From Niastella sp. (GTDB taxonomy: Bacteria > Bacteroidota > Bacteroidia > Chitinophagales > Chitinophagaceae), in NCBI GenBank assembly GCA_017744515.1, contig JAGIBF010000031.1, forward strand, positions 25,096-89,095: a stretch of DNA of 64,000 nt, read 5' to 3'. Below are positions 8,134-16,776 of this stretch, piece after piece (position 1 is the first letter of the stretch; each line of letters starts with the position of its first letter). The position numbers and the translations under genes were made by a program. The notes under the pieces were generated by a model that worked only from the letters and a program-made list of their open reading frames with translations, made no database searches and was not told the DNA's origin.

Positions 8134-8601
8134 CTATTCCTCCGCAGGCTCTGTAAAAATGTAACGCAGATCGTATTCCACAGCAAAACTCTTCAACATC
8201 TTCTGGTACTCGTCCAGAAATGTAACTTTCTTATGATGTTCCTGCTGATTATGTATGTATTTAACCACGGTATCAAGCTGTGATTTGGCATGACTAAATG
8301 CCCCATATCCATTTTGCCATTGAAATTTTTGTCTGGTCAATCTTTCCTGATTGATCCATTCTGAAGAATTTCCTTTAACCAGTTGCATCATATCAGCTAT
8401 GGACTGTCCGGGATGTAATCCCACTAAAAAATGAAGGTGATCTTCCACGTTATTAATGGCCAGCATTTTGTGTTTGTGATTTTGGACAATGGCAGTAATG
8501 TATTGCCGTAAGCGCTCGTCCCAGGAGGTATGCAGCATGGCAGCTCTATATTTGACAGCAAAAACGCAATGGATATAAAGTTGTGTGTGGGTATTGGCCA
8601 T
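8134..8601 (-). CDS. IS200-like / REP-associated Y1 tyrosine transposase
   Basis: A 155-residue HUH-type transposase of the Y1_Tnp family. The start at 8601 (MANTHTQLYIHCVFAVKYR) matches the family N-terminus; the frame runs on upstream without similarity. The metal-binding HUH motif is His55-Leu-His57 (VEDHLHFLVGL), and the catalytic Tyr115 is in VVKYIHNQQEHH. No tnpB is attached. The gene lies between two inverted copies of a GC-rich hairpin (8063-8101 and 8717-8745). This fits a REP-associated transposase (RAYT), which tends to stay single-copy and processes small palindromes elsewhere, though a simple IS200-like insertion is possible. It is intact and separates the Moco operon from the DUF1800 gene. 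Confidence 0.88.
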   Translation of the reverse strand: MANTHTQLYIHCVFAVKYRAAMLHTSWDERLRQYITAIVQNHKHKMLAINNVEDHLHFLVGLHPGQSIADMMQLVKGNSSEWINQERLTRQKFQWQNGYGAFSHAKSQLDTVVKYIHNQQEHHKKVTFLDEYQKMLKSFAVEYDLRYIFTEPAEE

Positions 8602-8716
8602 TGGATTTTCTTTCCATATACGAACTTTTGTAGCAGGAGGATGTGAAATGCTTTTGATTGTTCCTTTGAGCGGTTTGTTGCGCACCTACGGCGCCCAATG
8701 CCTTGGGATGGATGTT

Positions 8717-8745
8717 TTCTACAAAGCTTTGGCCCCACTGGGGCC
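8717..8745. repeat. Right inverted end (hairpin) of the IS200-like/RAYT unit
   Basis: The 20 bases 8717-8736 are the exact reverse complement of 8072-8091, and they lead into a hairpin GGCCCC-act-GGGGCC (8731-8745) with the same stem as on the left but a different loop. The two ends bracket the transposase gene. Confidence 0.75.
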
Positions 8746-9015
8746 TCAAAAAGATGAGCTTCTTTGCCAGAAAAACGACTAAAACCCTCGATTTATCATC
8801 TCATCCCGCACATACCCGCAGAAGTCCTGTGGCTCAATAATTTATTTAACACTCCGTTAAACTTCCGGGGAAAGTAGCAGTCTCAGGTTAGGCTGGCTTG
8901 CTTCTGTGTGCATGGAAATGGAAGTCACTGATTTGTGGCAGCTTTTTTGCCGGTAGTATAATATCTCACCCCGAAGCAGCTGGCATATTCTGATAATCCT
9001 GCAATAAATCTTAAT
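8746..9015. other. Gap between the transposase unit and the DUF1800 gene
   Basis: No gene is supported here. A minus-strand frame covering 8857-9519 is a shadow of the DUF1800 gene and lacks family features. The promoter of the DUF1800/DUF1501 pair should be here, but no clear -33/-7 pair was found. Confidence 0.4.
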
Positions 9016-11064
9016 ATGAAAAATTTCATCAGGATCTTCTACACCAGTTTTGCGGCACTGGTAGCCGGCGTACTGCTGTGCTCCTTTTTCCTGCACCCGT
9101 TTGATCATCCGTCTGCCCATATCAGTTTTCCGTATAAGAAGGCTAAGCTCACTGAAAGACAGGCAGCGGCCCACCTGCTCAACAGGTTCACCTTTGGCGC
9201 CCGTCCCGGTGACATAGATGCCGTGGTAAAGATGGGGCTGGAGAAATGGTTTCAACAACAACTGGAGGCCAGCCTGCCCAATGATACGCTTGCACAACTG
9301 CTCAGTGGATATGATGCCCTCAACCTGAGCAATGATGATGTGGTAGACATGTATCCCAAACCAGCAGTCCTGCTGCGCCAGGCTATCAAAGATGGCTACA
9401 TCGATAAGGACTCCGTAAACAAAGGCGATCGCAAAGAATACCGCGATCAATTGCAACGTTACATGACCGACAAAGGCATGAAGCCGCTGCAGGAATTGTA
9501 CCGTCAACTCTTCAACCAAAAGATATTAAGGGCTACTTACAGCGAAAACCAGTTGCAGGAAGTACTGACCGATTTCTGGTTTAACCATTTCAACGTTTCC
9601 CTTACCAAGAATGATTGCGCCCAGTTCATTCCTGCCTATGAGCGGGATGTAATACGCCCCAATGTATTGGGTGACTTTGAAAACATACTGGAAGCTACGG
9701 CCAAGTCGCCCGCTATGCTGTATTACCTGGACAATTTCACCAGTATGGGAGATGACATGGAAATGGGACAACGCATCGAGAAGATGAGAAAGCAATTGGG
9801 GGATAAAGCTGCCATAATGGAAGCAGACACTTCTACCGGCTATTCCAAACTGGTTAAAAGAGCGCAACAGCTTAAAAAAACACGCGGCCTGAATGAGAAC
9901 TACGCCCGCGAAGTAATGGAATTGCATACGCTGGGTGTAGATGGTGGTTATACACAACAGGACGTAACACAAGCAGCCAAAGTGCTGACCGGCTGGACGG
10001 TGTACCCCATGAAAGACTATGGCGCCGCCGCCAGGAATCAATTCGAAAGAATGGGAGAAGAAAAGTTCAGGAAGCAGGGTAATGTGCGCGAAGGCGATTT
10101 TCTGTTTGCCGCCAATCGTCATGATAAAGGCGCCAAGACTGTATTGGGTAAACAATTCAGCGCAGGTGGTGGCTATGAAGAAGGTGTAGAGCTGTTGCAC
10201 ATGCTGGCGAAACATCCTTCTACGGCGAAGTTTATTTCCCGCAAGCTGGCTGTGCGTTTTGTCAATGACAATCCGCCGCAAAGCCTGATCGATAAAATGG
10301 CCAAGACATTTCAAGCAAAGAATGGTAATATCCGCGAAGTGCTGATCACGATGGTATCTGCCCCTGAGTTCTGGAGCAAGGAAGCGCTGCGTGAGAAGAC
10401 CAAGTCGCCTTTCGAGCTGGCCATTAGCTCTGTGCGCAACCTCAACGCTACCATCACACAACCTTATCAACTGTATACCTGGATCAATAAAATGGGCCAG
10501 CGCCTGTATTACTACCAGGCGCCTACGGGCTTCCCGGATAATGGCAAGTACTGGATCAATACCGGATCTTTGCTCAATCGTATGAATTTCGGATTGGCGC
10601 TCGCCTCCAACCGCATACCTGGTGTAACGGTTGATCTTTATGCGCTGAACGATCACCATGAGCCCGAAAGTGCCGAAGCAGCGCTGGAAACCTATGGCAA
10701 GATGATCATGCCGGAACGCGACCTCGAAGCTTCTATCAAAAGGCTTACTCCCCTGCTCAATGATCCTGAACTGGGCAAGAAGGTGGATGAAGCTGCCGGC
10801 AAAACGGCTACCTCACAACAAGCCACCATGATGCAGAATAATGAAACCATGCAAAGCAATGAAGAATCGGATGTCATGGATGAAGCATCGGGACTAATGC
10901 CTAAAAAGAAAGGAGGCGGCAAAAAGAACCCTAACCCCAACAAGATACCTAAGAACCCAAATAAGAACAATTATGCAGCCATGCAATCTGCCAAAGGCAA
11001 CAACAACATGTTGTCGCAGGTAGTAGGCATCATCATTGGTTCACCGGAGTTTCAGCGTAAATAG
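9016..11064 (+). CDS. DUF1800 domain protein, exported or membrane-anchored
   Basis: A 682-residue protein. Residues 5-27 form one hydrophobic N-terminal segment, a signal anchor or signal peptide. The DUF1800 region follows from about residue 48, with AAHLLNRFTFGARPGDID at its start, WFNHFNVSLTKND in the middle, and ENYAREVMELHTLGVDGGY and QAAKVLTGW further on. The C-terminal part, about residues 590-660, is low-complexity and rich in Lys, Asn, Pro and Met. The molecular function of DUF1800 is not established; it is regularly encoded beside DUF1501 proteins, as here, 81 bases upstream. The two are probably co-transcribed and work together outside the cytoplasm. Confidence 0.92.
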   Translation: MKNFIRIFYTSFAALVAGVLLCSFFLHPFDHPSAHISFPYKKAKLTERQAAAHLLNRFTFGARPGDIDAVVKMGLEKWFQQQLEASLPNDTLAQLLSGYDALNLSNDDVVDMYPKPAVLLRQAIKDGYIDKDSVNKGDRKEYRDQLQRYMTDKGMKPLQELYRQLFNQKILRATYSENQLQEVLTDFWFNHFNVSLTKNDCAQFIPAYERDVIRPNVLGDFENILEATAKSPAMLYYLDNFTSMGDDMEMGQRIEKMRKQLGDKAAIMEADTSTGYSKLVKRAQQLKKTRGLNENYAREVMELHTLGVDGGYTQQDVTQAAKVLTGWTVYPMKDYGAAARNQFERMGEEKFRKQGNVREGDFLFAANRHDKGAKTVLGKQFSAGGGYEEGVELLHMLAKHPSTAKFISRKLAVRFVNDNPPQSLIDKMAKTFQAKNGNIREVLITMVSAPEFWSKEALREKTKSPFELAISSVRNLNATITQPYQLYTWINKMGQRLYYYQAPTGFPDNGKYWINTGSLLNRMNFGLALASNRIPGVTVDLYALNDHHEPESAEAALETYGKMIMPERDLEASIKRLTPLLNDPELGKKVDEAAGKTATSQQATMMQNNETMQSNEESDVMDEASGLMPKKKGGGKKNPNPNKIPKNPNKNNYAAMQSAKGNNNMLSQVVGIIIGSPEFQRK

Positions 11065-11145
11065 AATCGCTGATTTTAGGATTAAAAAGATTTCGTGGAT
11101 AGCCTTATCAACTTTTCAACTTGTAAACTTATAAACTTAGAACCC

Positions 11146-12408
11146 ATGTCTACAAGAAGAGCATTTATAAAATCAGGTGGTCTGGCCTTGTTTGGAATTG
11201 GTGTGGGAGGTGTTCCTACCTTCATTGCACGTGCCGCTGAAAGCAATAAGATCATTGGCCCTTATAAAAAGAACAAGATACTTGTTTGCATATTCCAGCG
11301 TGGCGCCATGGATGGCCTGATGGCGGTAACGCCTTTCACGGATGAATACCTGAAAGCCGCCCGCCCTACCCTGTTCATGACCGCTGCCAAAGAAAGCAAC
11401 AATGGTCAGCTCATCGACCTGGATGGCCGTTTCGGGCTGCATCCTTCCATGGCAGTTTTCGAACCCTTATTCAGGGAGAAAAGACTCGCCATTGTGCATG
11501 GTATCGGTTCGCCCAACAACACCCGTTCACACTTCGATGCGCAGGATTATATGGAAAGCGGCACGCCTTTCAACAAAGGTACTGCCAGCGGCTGGCTCAA
11601 CCGGGCTGTAGGATTGCTGGGGCATGATGCCTCTCCTTTCCGCGCAGTAAGCCTTACCTCTTCCATGCCGCGCTCGTTCTATGGCGACAATCCTTCTGTG
11701 GCTATCAGCAACCTGCAGGACTTCACCATCCAGATGCGTGGTAACCCGATGGGCACCAATGTAGCTGCTAAAAGTTTTGAAGACTTATACGATCAGACCT
11801 CTTCTTCCTTACTCAACAAAACAGGCAAAGAGAGCTTTGATGCCATTAAGATGCTACAAAAGGCCGATGTAAAGAATTACAAACCGGCCAACAACGTAGT
11901 ATATCCTGCCAGCGCGCTGGGCAACTCACTGAAACAAATAGCCCAGCTGATCAAAATGGACGTAGGCATGGAAGTAGCTTTTGCCGAATCGGGCGGTTGG
12001 GATACGCACTTCAACCAGGGCGCTATGACCGGCATCTTCTCCCGCAATGTAATGGACCTGAGCACTTGCATCCAGGCATTCTGGAACGACCTCGAAGCCT
12101 ACCAGGATGATGTAACTGTGATGACGATGACTGAGTTTGGTCGCACGGTAAAACAGAATGGAACCGGCGGCACCGATCACGGACGTGGTTCCTGCAACTT
12201 CATATTAGGTAATGGTGTGAGTGGAGGCAAGGTGCATGGGCTGGTGAATCCGCTGGCTGTAGAAAATCTTGAAGATGGCCGTGACCTGGCCGTTACTACC
12301 GACTTCCGTGCTGTGTTCAGTGAAGTAGCCGATAAACATTTACGCATCAATAACGATACTGTATTATTCCCCGATTGGAAGGGGCAAAAGATTGGCGTGA
12401 TGAGTTAA
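11146..12408 (+). CDS. DUF1501 family protein with Tat-type signal
   Basis: The chosen start at 11146 gives 420 residues beginning MSTRRAFIKSGGLALFG, a twin-arginine signal followed by a hydrophobic stretch. A GTG at 11095 would add 17 residues ahead of it and hide the signal. Downstream motifs are CIFQRGAMDGLMAVTPF, IVHGIGSPNNTRSHFDAQDY, SGGWDTHFNQG and MTEFGRTVKQNG, all typical of DUF1501, which resembles sulfatase/alkaline phosphatase-fold proteins and carries many conserved His and Asp residues. The activity is unknown. It follows the DUF1800 gene and is closed by a strong terminator at 12434. Confidence 0.92.
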   Translation: MSTRRAFIKSGGLALFGIGVGGVPTFIARAAESNKIIGPYKKNKILVCIFQRGAMDGLMAVTPFTDEYLKAARPTLFMTAAKESNNGQLIDLDGRFGLHPSMAVFEPLFREKRLAIVHGIGSPNNTRSHFDAQDYMESGTPFNKGTASGWLNRAVGLLGHDASPFRAVSLTSSMPRSFYGDNPSVAISNLQDFTIQMRGNPMGTNVAAKSFEDLYDQTSSSLLNKTGKESFDAIKMLQKADVKNYKPANNVVYPASALGNSLKQIAQLIKMDVGMEVAFAESGGWDTHFNQGAMTGIFSRNVMDLSTCIQAFWNDLEAYQDDVTVMTMTEFGRTVKQNGTGGTDHGRGSCNFILGNGVSGGKVHGLVNPLAVENLEDGRDLAVTTDFRAVFSEVADKHLRINNDTVLFPDWKGQKIGVMS

Positions 12409-12433
12409 CCGTTAAATAAAACCTTTCCAACAG

Positions 12434-12460
12434 GGGCTGCCATAACCGGCAGCCCTTTCT
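12434..12460 (+). terminator. Rho-independent terminator after the DUF1800/DUF1501 pair
   Basis: A perfect 8-bp stem, GGGCTGCC (12434-12441) with GGCAGCCC (12448-12455) and a 6-base loop, is followed by TTTCT. It lies 26 bases after the DUF1501 stop codon. Confidence 0.8.
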
Positions 12461-12484
12461 GTTGTTCAAGAGTGCGACGTTCTC

Positions 12485-13429
12485 TCATAGCCGTCTCCGG
12501 TTCAGTGTGTAACAAAATTCGTTGTTCCCTACTAATAAGTTGCGTTGCTGATCGAGGAAGAAAAGCGTACTGTCGCCTCCTTTCATCATATACAGTGTGT
12601 ATTTGTGATCAAAGGCATCGAGCTTATAAATGACAGCATTGGGATCGGCAGCCGCGCCTTTTACAACTGACCAGATACCTTCCATTTGGTTGCGCTCACG
12701 ATAGACACGATTTAACTGGTAGGTAGTAGGCTTGAACGTTACCGGGTCCTGGTACAATTTAAGCGCCCATTTAAGCTTAAAACAATCGGAGGGTTTAGCC
12801 ATATTCATCTCTTTCGAAACGGCTGCGCAGGGCGTTCTACCTATAAAATTTATTACTGTATCTTTTACACCGCTGGAGAAAGAAGCATTGGCCTGCGAAG
12901 TCTGGAATATGGACGTAGGTGGTATCGCTTTATCTGTGCGGCTCAACGTAAATCCTTGTCCCCCATCCCCATTCATCAGGCCCTTATCTGTATTCAGCAG
13001 GTGCAGCAGGTTATTATCCAATTGCAGGAAAGAAATAGTGTGTTCCCCTGCTGTTAGCCGGTACACCACAGCATCCGGGTTCGATTTTATCCCCCTGTCC
13101 TTTTCCCACCGGCCCTCAATAGTGGCTTTCCCCAACGTTTTGTTGGTACGGTTATCAGGATAATAACCATATTCCTGTTCCAGCTTAAATGTAGATGAAG
13201 TTCCAGCCTGCTTATCCGGTAAAAAAGTAAGCTTCCATTTGATGAAATCGCATTTGTCGGTGAGCGGGATTTGCAGAAAAGGCCGGGCATCTACAACACC
13301 GGGGCTGGTGCCTTCAAATACACCAAAAGCAACGGCGCCCGCGGTCGCATGGTGCGCCCGGAAAGCATGAACGCCCATCAGTAGTATGGCCCCCAAAGCT
13401 ATGCTGTAAATCAACCTTATATACCGCAT
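12485..13429 (-). CDS. Exported protein with two tandem NlpE-like domains
   Basis: A 314-residue protein with a hydrophobic N-terminal segment (about residues 5-22). It is built of two similar halves. Half 1, about residues 36-165, has FEGTSP, CDFIKWKLTF, a YGYY...GKATIEGRW block, a PDAVVYRL strand, HTISFLQL and FTLSR. Half 2, about 190-312, has FIGRTPC, CFKLKWALKL, YRERNQMEGIW, PNAVIYKL, KYTLYMMK and CYTLNR. This is the pattern of NlpE N-terminal beta-barrel domains in Bacteroidetes, which in E. coli belong to an envelope copper/adhesion stress sensor. The NlpE CxxC motif is not seen. Function is otherwise unknown, and the family assignment is moderate. Confidence 0.65.
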   Translation of the reverse strand: MRYIRLIYSIALGAILLMGVHAFRAHHATAGAVAFGVFEGTSPGVVDARPFLQIPLTDKCDFIKWKLTFLPDKQAGTSSTFKLEQEYGYYPDNRTNKTLGKATIEGRWEKDRGIKSNPDAVVYRLTAGEHTISFLQLDNNLLHLLNTDKGLMNGDGGQGFTLSRTDKAIPPTSIFQTSQANASFSSGVKDTVINFIGRTPCAAVSKEMNMAKPSDCFKLKWALKLYQDPVTFKPTTYQLNRVYRERNQMEGIWSVVKGAAADPNAVIYKLDAFDHKYTLYMMKGGDSTLFFLDQQRNLLVGNNEFCYTLNRRRL

Positions 13430-13514
13430 ACAACAAGATTTAAAGTAAACCTACTTATCTGTACGGGTACAGGAAAAACATTTACGCCAACAAGGGCTTT
13501 TTCCTGACGAAAAG

Positions 13515-13889
13515 CTATATTTTCCTTTTCAGGATACCGATCAGCAAGTGTAGCTTTCTATGAGCAGCTATTAAACCGGAAGCCTTGCCAATCAAGCCCA
13601 TTATCACAGCCAGGCCCAGCAGACGTACAAGGTAATAACCTATATTATCAATAACTACTGTCATGTTAAGCAGGAAATAGGCCAGTGAAAACAAAATAGC
13701 AGCCATAATGAAATAAGAGCCGGTATTACAACCACAAGCCTTGTATTCTTTCTGGACAAGTTTTGCCCACCGTTCATTTTCTTCTTTGGCGAAATGCGGC
13801 ACATTCAGTTCTATACGACTATACTTTCTGCCCCTTCCCTGCAGTTTAAGCAGGTCAGCTTTATTGGTTATTACCAGTTCCTGTTTCAT
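13515..13889 (-). CDS. Small membrane protein of unknown function
   Basis: A 124-residue protein. The first about 50 residues are soluble and basic, and a short CGCNTG segment precedes two hydrophobic helices at about residues 57-78 and 84-104. No family was recognised. It stands 85 bases after the NlpE-like gene and 56 bases before the zincin gene's 3' end, all on the minus strand. It could share a transcript with the zincin gene upstream. Confidence 0.65.
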   Translation of the reverse strand: MKQELVITNKADLLKLQGRGRKYSRIELNVPHFAKEENERWAKLVQKEYKACGCNTGSYFIMAAILFSLAYFLLNMTVVIDNIGYYLVRLLGLAVIMGLIGKASGLIAAHRKLHLLIGILKRKI

Positions 13890-13945
13890 TTCTTTATTAT
13901 AAAGCGATAAATGAATTTACTACCGGACATTTAATACGAATACTT

Positions 13946-14902
13946 TTAGACGTATACACAATGGCGGCTGGAACGGATTACCGACACCTGCCAGTTGGTA
14001 AGTGTTTGCGGCACAGACAAAACATTGGGAGACATAAGATTATTGGTATCACCAGTATGATGATAAAGCCAGCAGGCATGTCCTATTTCATGAGCAATTA
14101 TGTTGTCTGCTGTGCCTGCTTCGGTAAGAATGTAATTCACTGAAAACGTCATACCGCAGCCATCGGATGGATCGGGCAGTACATCATCGACGACAAAAAC
14201 GATGATCTCCGCGCCATAACCCACCACCCTTTTCCAGCCATCTTCAAACTTGCAGGTGTCCGATGCCAGTTGATAAAACGAGCCGTCTATCCACCAGTCC
14301 CGGAAAAACCCCTCTGCATTACAAACATAGGTAAATGGATCACCCGGAGGCGGAATGCTTGTATTACAAGTACCGGTAAAGATCAGGTTAATGTTACAAA
14401 GCCGGTTATAGTGCTCGATAGCAGCATCTATTTGTGGCTGTATAGCTGCCTGCGTTGTAATAGGTATTCCGTCATGAGCAGCGATAACAAGACCGAAATA
14501 CATTTTCTTTCGAATCCTGAGACCAAGCAGCCCGCTGGCAAGATCAAAAACACTTCCAGCACGCCACACAACCTCCATAAGAAAATTTAATACAGTCCGG
14601 AAAATGCCCCCAAGGATGGGAATACTGAGCGCAAGTCCAACAAGAAAAGCAGCTACATCGACAACAAAGCTTACAAATTCACAATTTATACGTATAACCC
14701 ATTTGCCTACAGTAACTAAAACTATGCGAATTACTTTCACGATTGTTAAAGCCAACCAACAGAATAACACGTTAAGACATAATTGCCACCAGTTGCACTC
14801 CTCTTCCCGGCAACGTTCCTCTTGCCGTTCTTCCCACGCTTCAATAGGCTGTTCAATTTGTTCTTCAATCCATTCGTGAACTTCACGACATACTCTTCCC
14901 AT
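13946..14902 (-). CDS. Membrane-anchored zincin-type metallopeptidase, family unassigned
   Basis: With the start at 14902 (MGRVCREVHEW) the protein has 318 residues; a longer frame to 15004 adds a segment without features. Residues 1-36 are charged and amphipathic with repeated Glu/Arg. Residues about 40-125 contain two or three long hydrophobic segments. A Cys-rich C-terminal domain follows. It contains a complete zincin zinc site: HEIGHACWLYH (His271, Glu272, His275, His281) and a Met-turn-like NNLMSP at Met290. This HExxHxxxxxH plus Met-turn layout marks metzincins such as matrixins. The Cys content suggests the catalytic part is extracytoplasmic. No named family was recognised, and the substrate is unknown. 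Confidence 0.75.
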   Translation of the reverse strand: MGRVCREVHEWIEEQIEQPIEAWEERQEERCREEECNWWQLCLNVLFCWLALTIVKVIRIVLVTVGKWVIRINCEFVSFVVDVAAFLVGLALSIPILGGIFRTVLNFLMEVVWRAGSVFDLASGLLGLRIRKKMYFGLVIAAHDGIPITTQAAIQPQIDAAIEHYNRLCNINLIFTGTCNTSIPPPGDPFTYVCNAEGFFRDWWIDGSFYQLASDTCKFEDGWKRVVGYGAEIIVFVVDDVLPDPSDGCGMTFSVNYILTEAGTADNIIAHEIGHACWLYHHTGDTNNLMSPNVLSVPQTLTNWQVSVIRSSRHCVYV

Positions 14903-15042
14903 AAGTACAAGGTTTAGATAATTTAAATAATAGACAGGAGGTAAATACGCCAAATGGTGGCAGGAGTTGGCATGGGAGGATTGGGTACAAGTTATACAGA
15001 CCAATAACTTGCGTCAATTACCTGTTAGTAGTATTTTTCAAA

Positions 15043-15756
15043 TTATCGCTTCAGCAATCTTTGCTCCACCATCTGCATCAGCGCGTCGCGGTAGTTGCGG
15101 CTCACAGGAAGAGTTTTGTCTTTGATACGTATGGTATTGCCCTCGATGGCATCTATACGGGAACAGTTTACCAGGAACGACTGGTGTACCTTCATAAACT
15201 CAAGGGCAGGCAACTGTCCTTCCAATCCTTTCAAAGTAAGGTAAGCCAGTATCTTTTTGGTGTCGGTAAAGATGTTTACATAATTGCCGACACTTTCTAT
15301 GTAGAGGATATCGCGCAATTCTATCTTTTCGATCCGCTTGTCGCTGCGTACGAATATCCAGGAAGGTATGGTGGGTGGAACAGTAGCATCACGCAGATCA
15401 GCATATTCTTTGGCTTTCTGCACAGCCTTCAGAAAACGGCTGAAGGCTACCGGCTTCAGCAGGTAATCGATAATATCCAGCTCATACCCTTCAAGGGCAT
15501 ATTGAGGAAAGGCAGTAGTGAGGATGACCAGCGGCTTCACAGCGGATTGTTTCAGGTAATCGAGGCCCGAACGCTTGGGCATCTCGATATCGAGGAACAT
15601 GATATCTGCTTTATTGTATTGCAAGAAGGCTTCTGCTTTGAGCGAGTTCTCAAACTGACCGGCAGCTTCCAGGAAAGGCACCTGCTCCACAAACTCCTGC
15701 AAGATCTTGCGGGCAATAGGTTCATCATCCACTATGATACATCGTAATTTCTTCAT
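15043..15756 (-). CDS. LytTR-family response regulator
   Basis: A 237-residue two-domain regulator. Receiver domain, about residues 3-120: acidic pocket VDDEP, phospho-acceptor Asp56 in IMFLDIEMP, and the conserved Lys in LLKPVAFSRF. The LytTR DNA-binding domain occupies about 130-235, with the FVRSDKRIEKI start, ILYIESVGNYVNI, and FMKVHQSFLVNC. LytTR proteins bind pairs of direct repeats one or two helical turns apart. The gene overlaps the sensor-kinase gene by 4 bases and forms a two-component system with it. Confidence 0.95.
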   Translation of the reverse strand: MKKLRCIIVDDEPIARKILQEFVEQVPFLEAAGQFENSLKAEAFLQYNKADIMFLDIEMPKRSGLDYLKQSAVKPLVILTTAFPQYALEGYELDIIDYLLKPVAFSRFLKAVQKAKEYADLRDATVPPTIPSWIFVRSDKRIEKIELRDILYIESVGNYVNIFTDTKKILAYLTLKGLEGQLPALEFMKVHQSFLVNCSRIDAIEGNTIRIKDKTLPVSRNYRDALMQMVEQRLLKR

Positions 15757-16766
15757 ACGAGCAGCGTTAAATGAACGGTATAAACAGCTTCATCTTTTTT
15801 GATATCGAGCGTATAACGGTCCTTGTACAATAGTTCCAACCGGCGCATCACATTGGTCAGGCCGATCCCTCCTTTTTCCTGCTCCTGTTGTTCATAGGTA
15901 TTGGAGCAGGTAAATTCAATACGCCCGGCTGCCTGCTGCAAAGATATTTTAATAATGTTGCGTTGGGTATCATCGCGGGTACTGTATTTGAAAGCATTTT
16001 CCACAAACGCCAGGAAGATCAGCGGCGCTATTTTAACGGAGGGGTCGATCATGTTGATGTCAAGCTCTATCTGCATATTGCTGTCGCTGCGGGCCCTTTG
16101 GAGTGCTACATAGTTTTGCAGGTAAACAGCCTCTTTTTCCAGCTCCACCCAATCCACATCGGCCTCATAAAGATTGTAACGCAGCAGGTCGGAGAATTGC
16201 AACAGGATATCCCGCGCCTGCTGGTTCTGCCGGTCGATGGAACCATAAATGGTGTTGAGCCCGTTGAACAGGAAATGTGGGTTCACCTGCGCCCGCAGGT
16301 ACTTCAGCTCTGTTTGCAGTTGCGATATCTGGATATTCTTTACCTGTTGCTGTTGCTCATTGGATTTCTGGGCATAATATAACATGGTAGACATAACGAG
16401 GAACCATAAGGCATTCAGGAAATTCCAGTGTATATAGTCTGTAATCTTCATGGGGTCCTTAGGCCACACCTGTGCATCCCAGTATTGCTGATTGAGGCTG
16501 CGCAGCCACGTGTACAGCATTACAATGGCAATAAGCCCCGTCACATACAAGGCGATCTTTTTCTTTTCCAGCAGTACCGGTATCAGGAAACGGATATTGC
16601 CATACAACAGCAGTGCAATCATTGCATAGAAAAGCAACAAGGGCTGCAGGGACCATACAAACCCTTTTAGCCTGATCCAGCTTCCGGAATCCATGATGCC
16701 ATAAATGACATAGATACCCCAGAAGAGCCAGTGAAACAAATTGCTTTTTTGAAAGAAAGAACGCAT
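15753..16766 (-). CDS. LytS-like sensor histidine kinase (His_kinase family)
   Basis: The start at 16766 (MRSFFQKSN) gives 337 residues; a frame from 16799 would run into the upstream gene. Four hydrophobic helices cover about residues 10-130 with no periplasmic sensor domain, so the signal is probably sensed in or at the membrane. A short coiled coil follows, then the His_kinase block with phospho-acceptor His164 in QVNPHFLFNGLNTIYG, and an HATPase with VENAFKYS and GGIGLTNVMRRL. It overlaps the cognate LytTR regulator by 4 bases. Confidence 0.93.
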   Translation of the reverse strand: MRSFFQKSNLFHWLFWGIYVIYGIMDSGSWIRLKGFVWSLQPLLLFYAMIALLLYGNIRFLIPVLLEKKKIALYVTGLIAIVMLYTWLRSLNQQYWDAQVWPKDPMKITDYIHWNFLNALWFLVMSTMLYYAQKSNEQQQQVKNIQISQLQTELKYLRAQVNPHFLFNGLNTIYGSIDRQNQQARDILLQFSDLLRYNLYEADVDWVELEKEAVYLQNYVALQRARSDSNMQIELDINMIDPSVKIAPLIFLAFVENAFKYSTRDDTQRNIIKISLQQAAGRIEFTCSNTYEQQEQEKGGIGLTNVMRRLELLYKDRYTLDIKKDEAVYTVHLTLLV

Positions 16767-16776
16767 GCGGTAACTA

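Noticed and set aside
8857..9519. Long minus-strand frame of 220 codons over the start of the DUF1800 gene
   Set aside because: It is antisense to the well-supported DUF1800 coding region and shows no family motif or signal.
9526..10659. 377-codon minus-strand frame inside the DUF1800 gene
   Set aside because: Antisense shadow; its composition reflects the opposite strand and no domain is recognisable.
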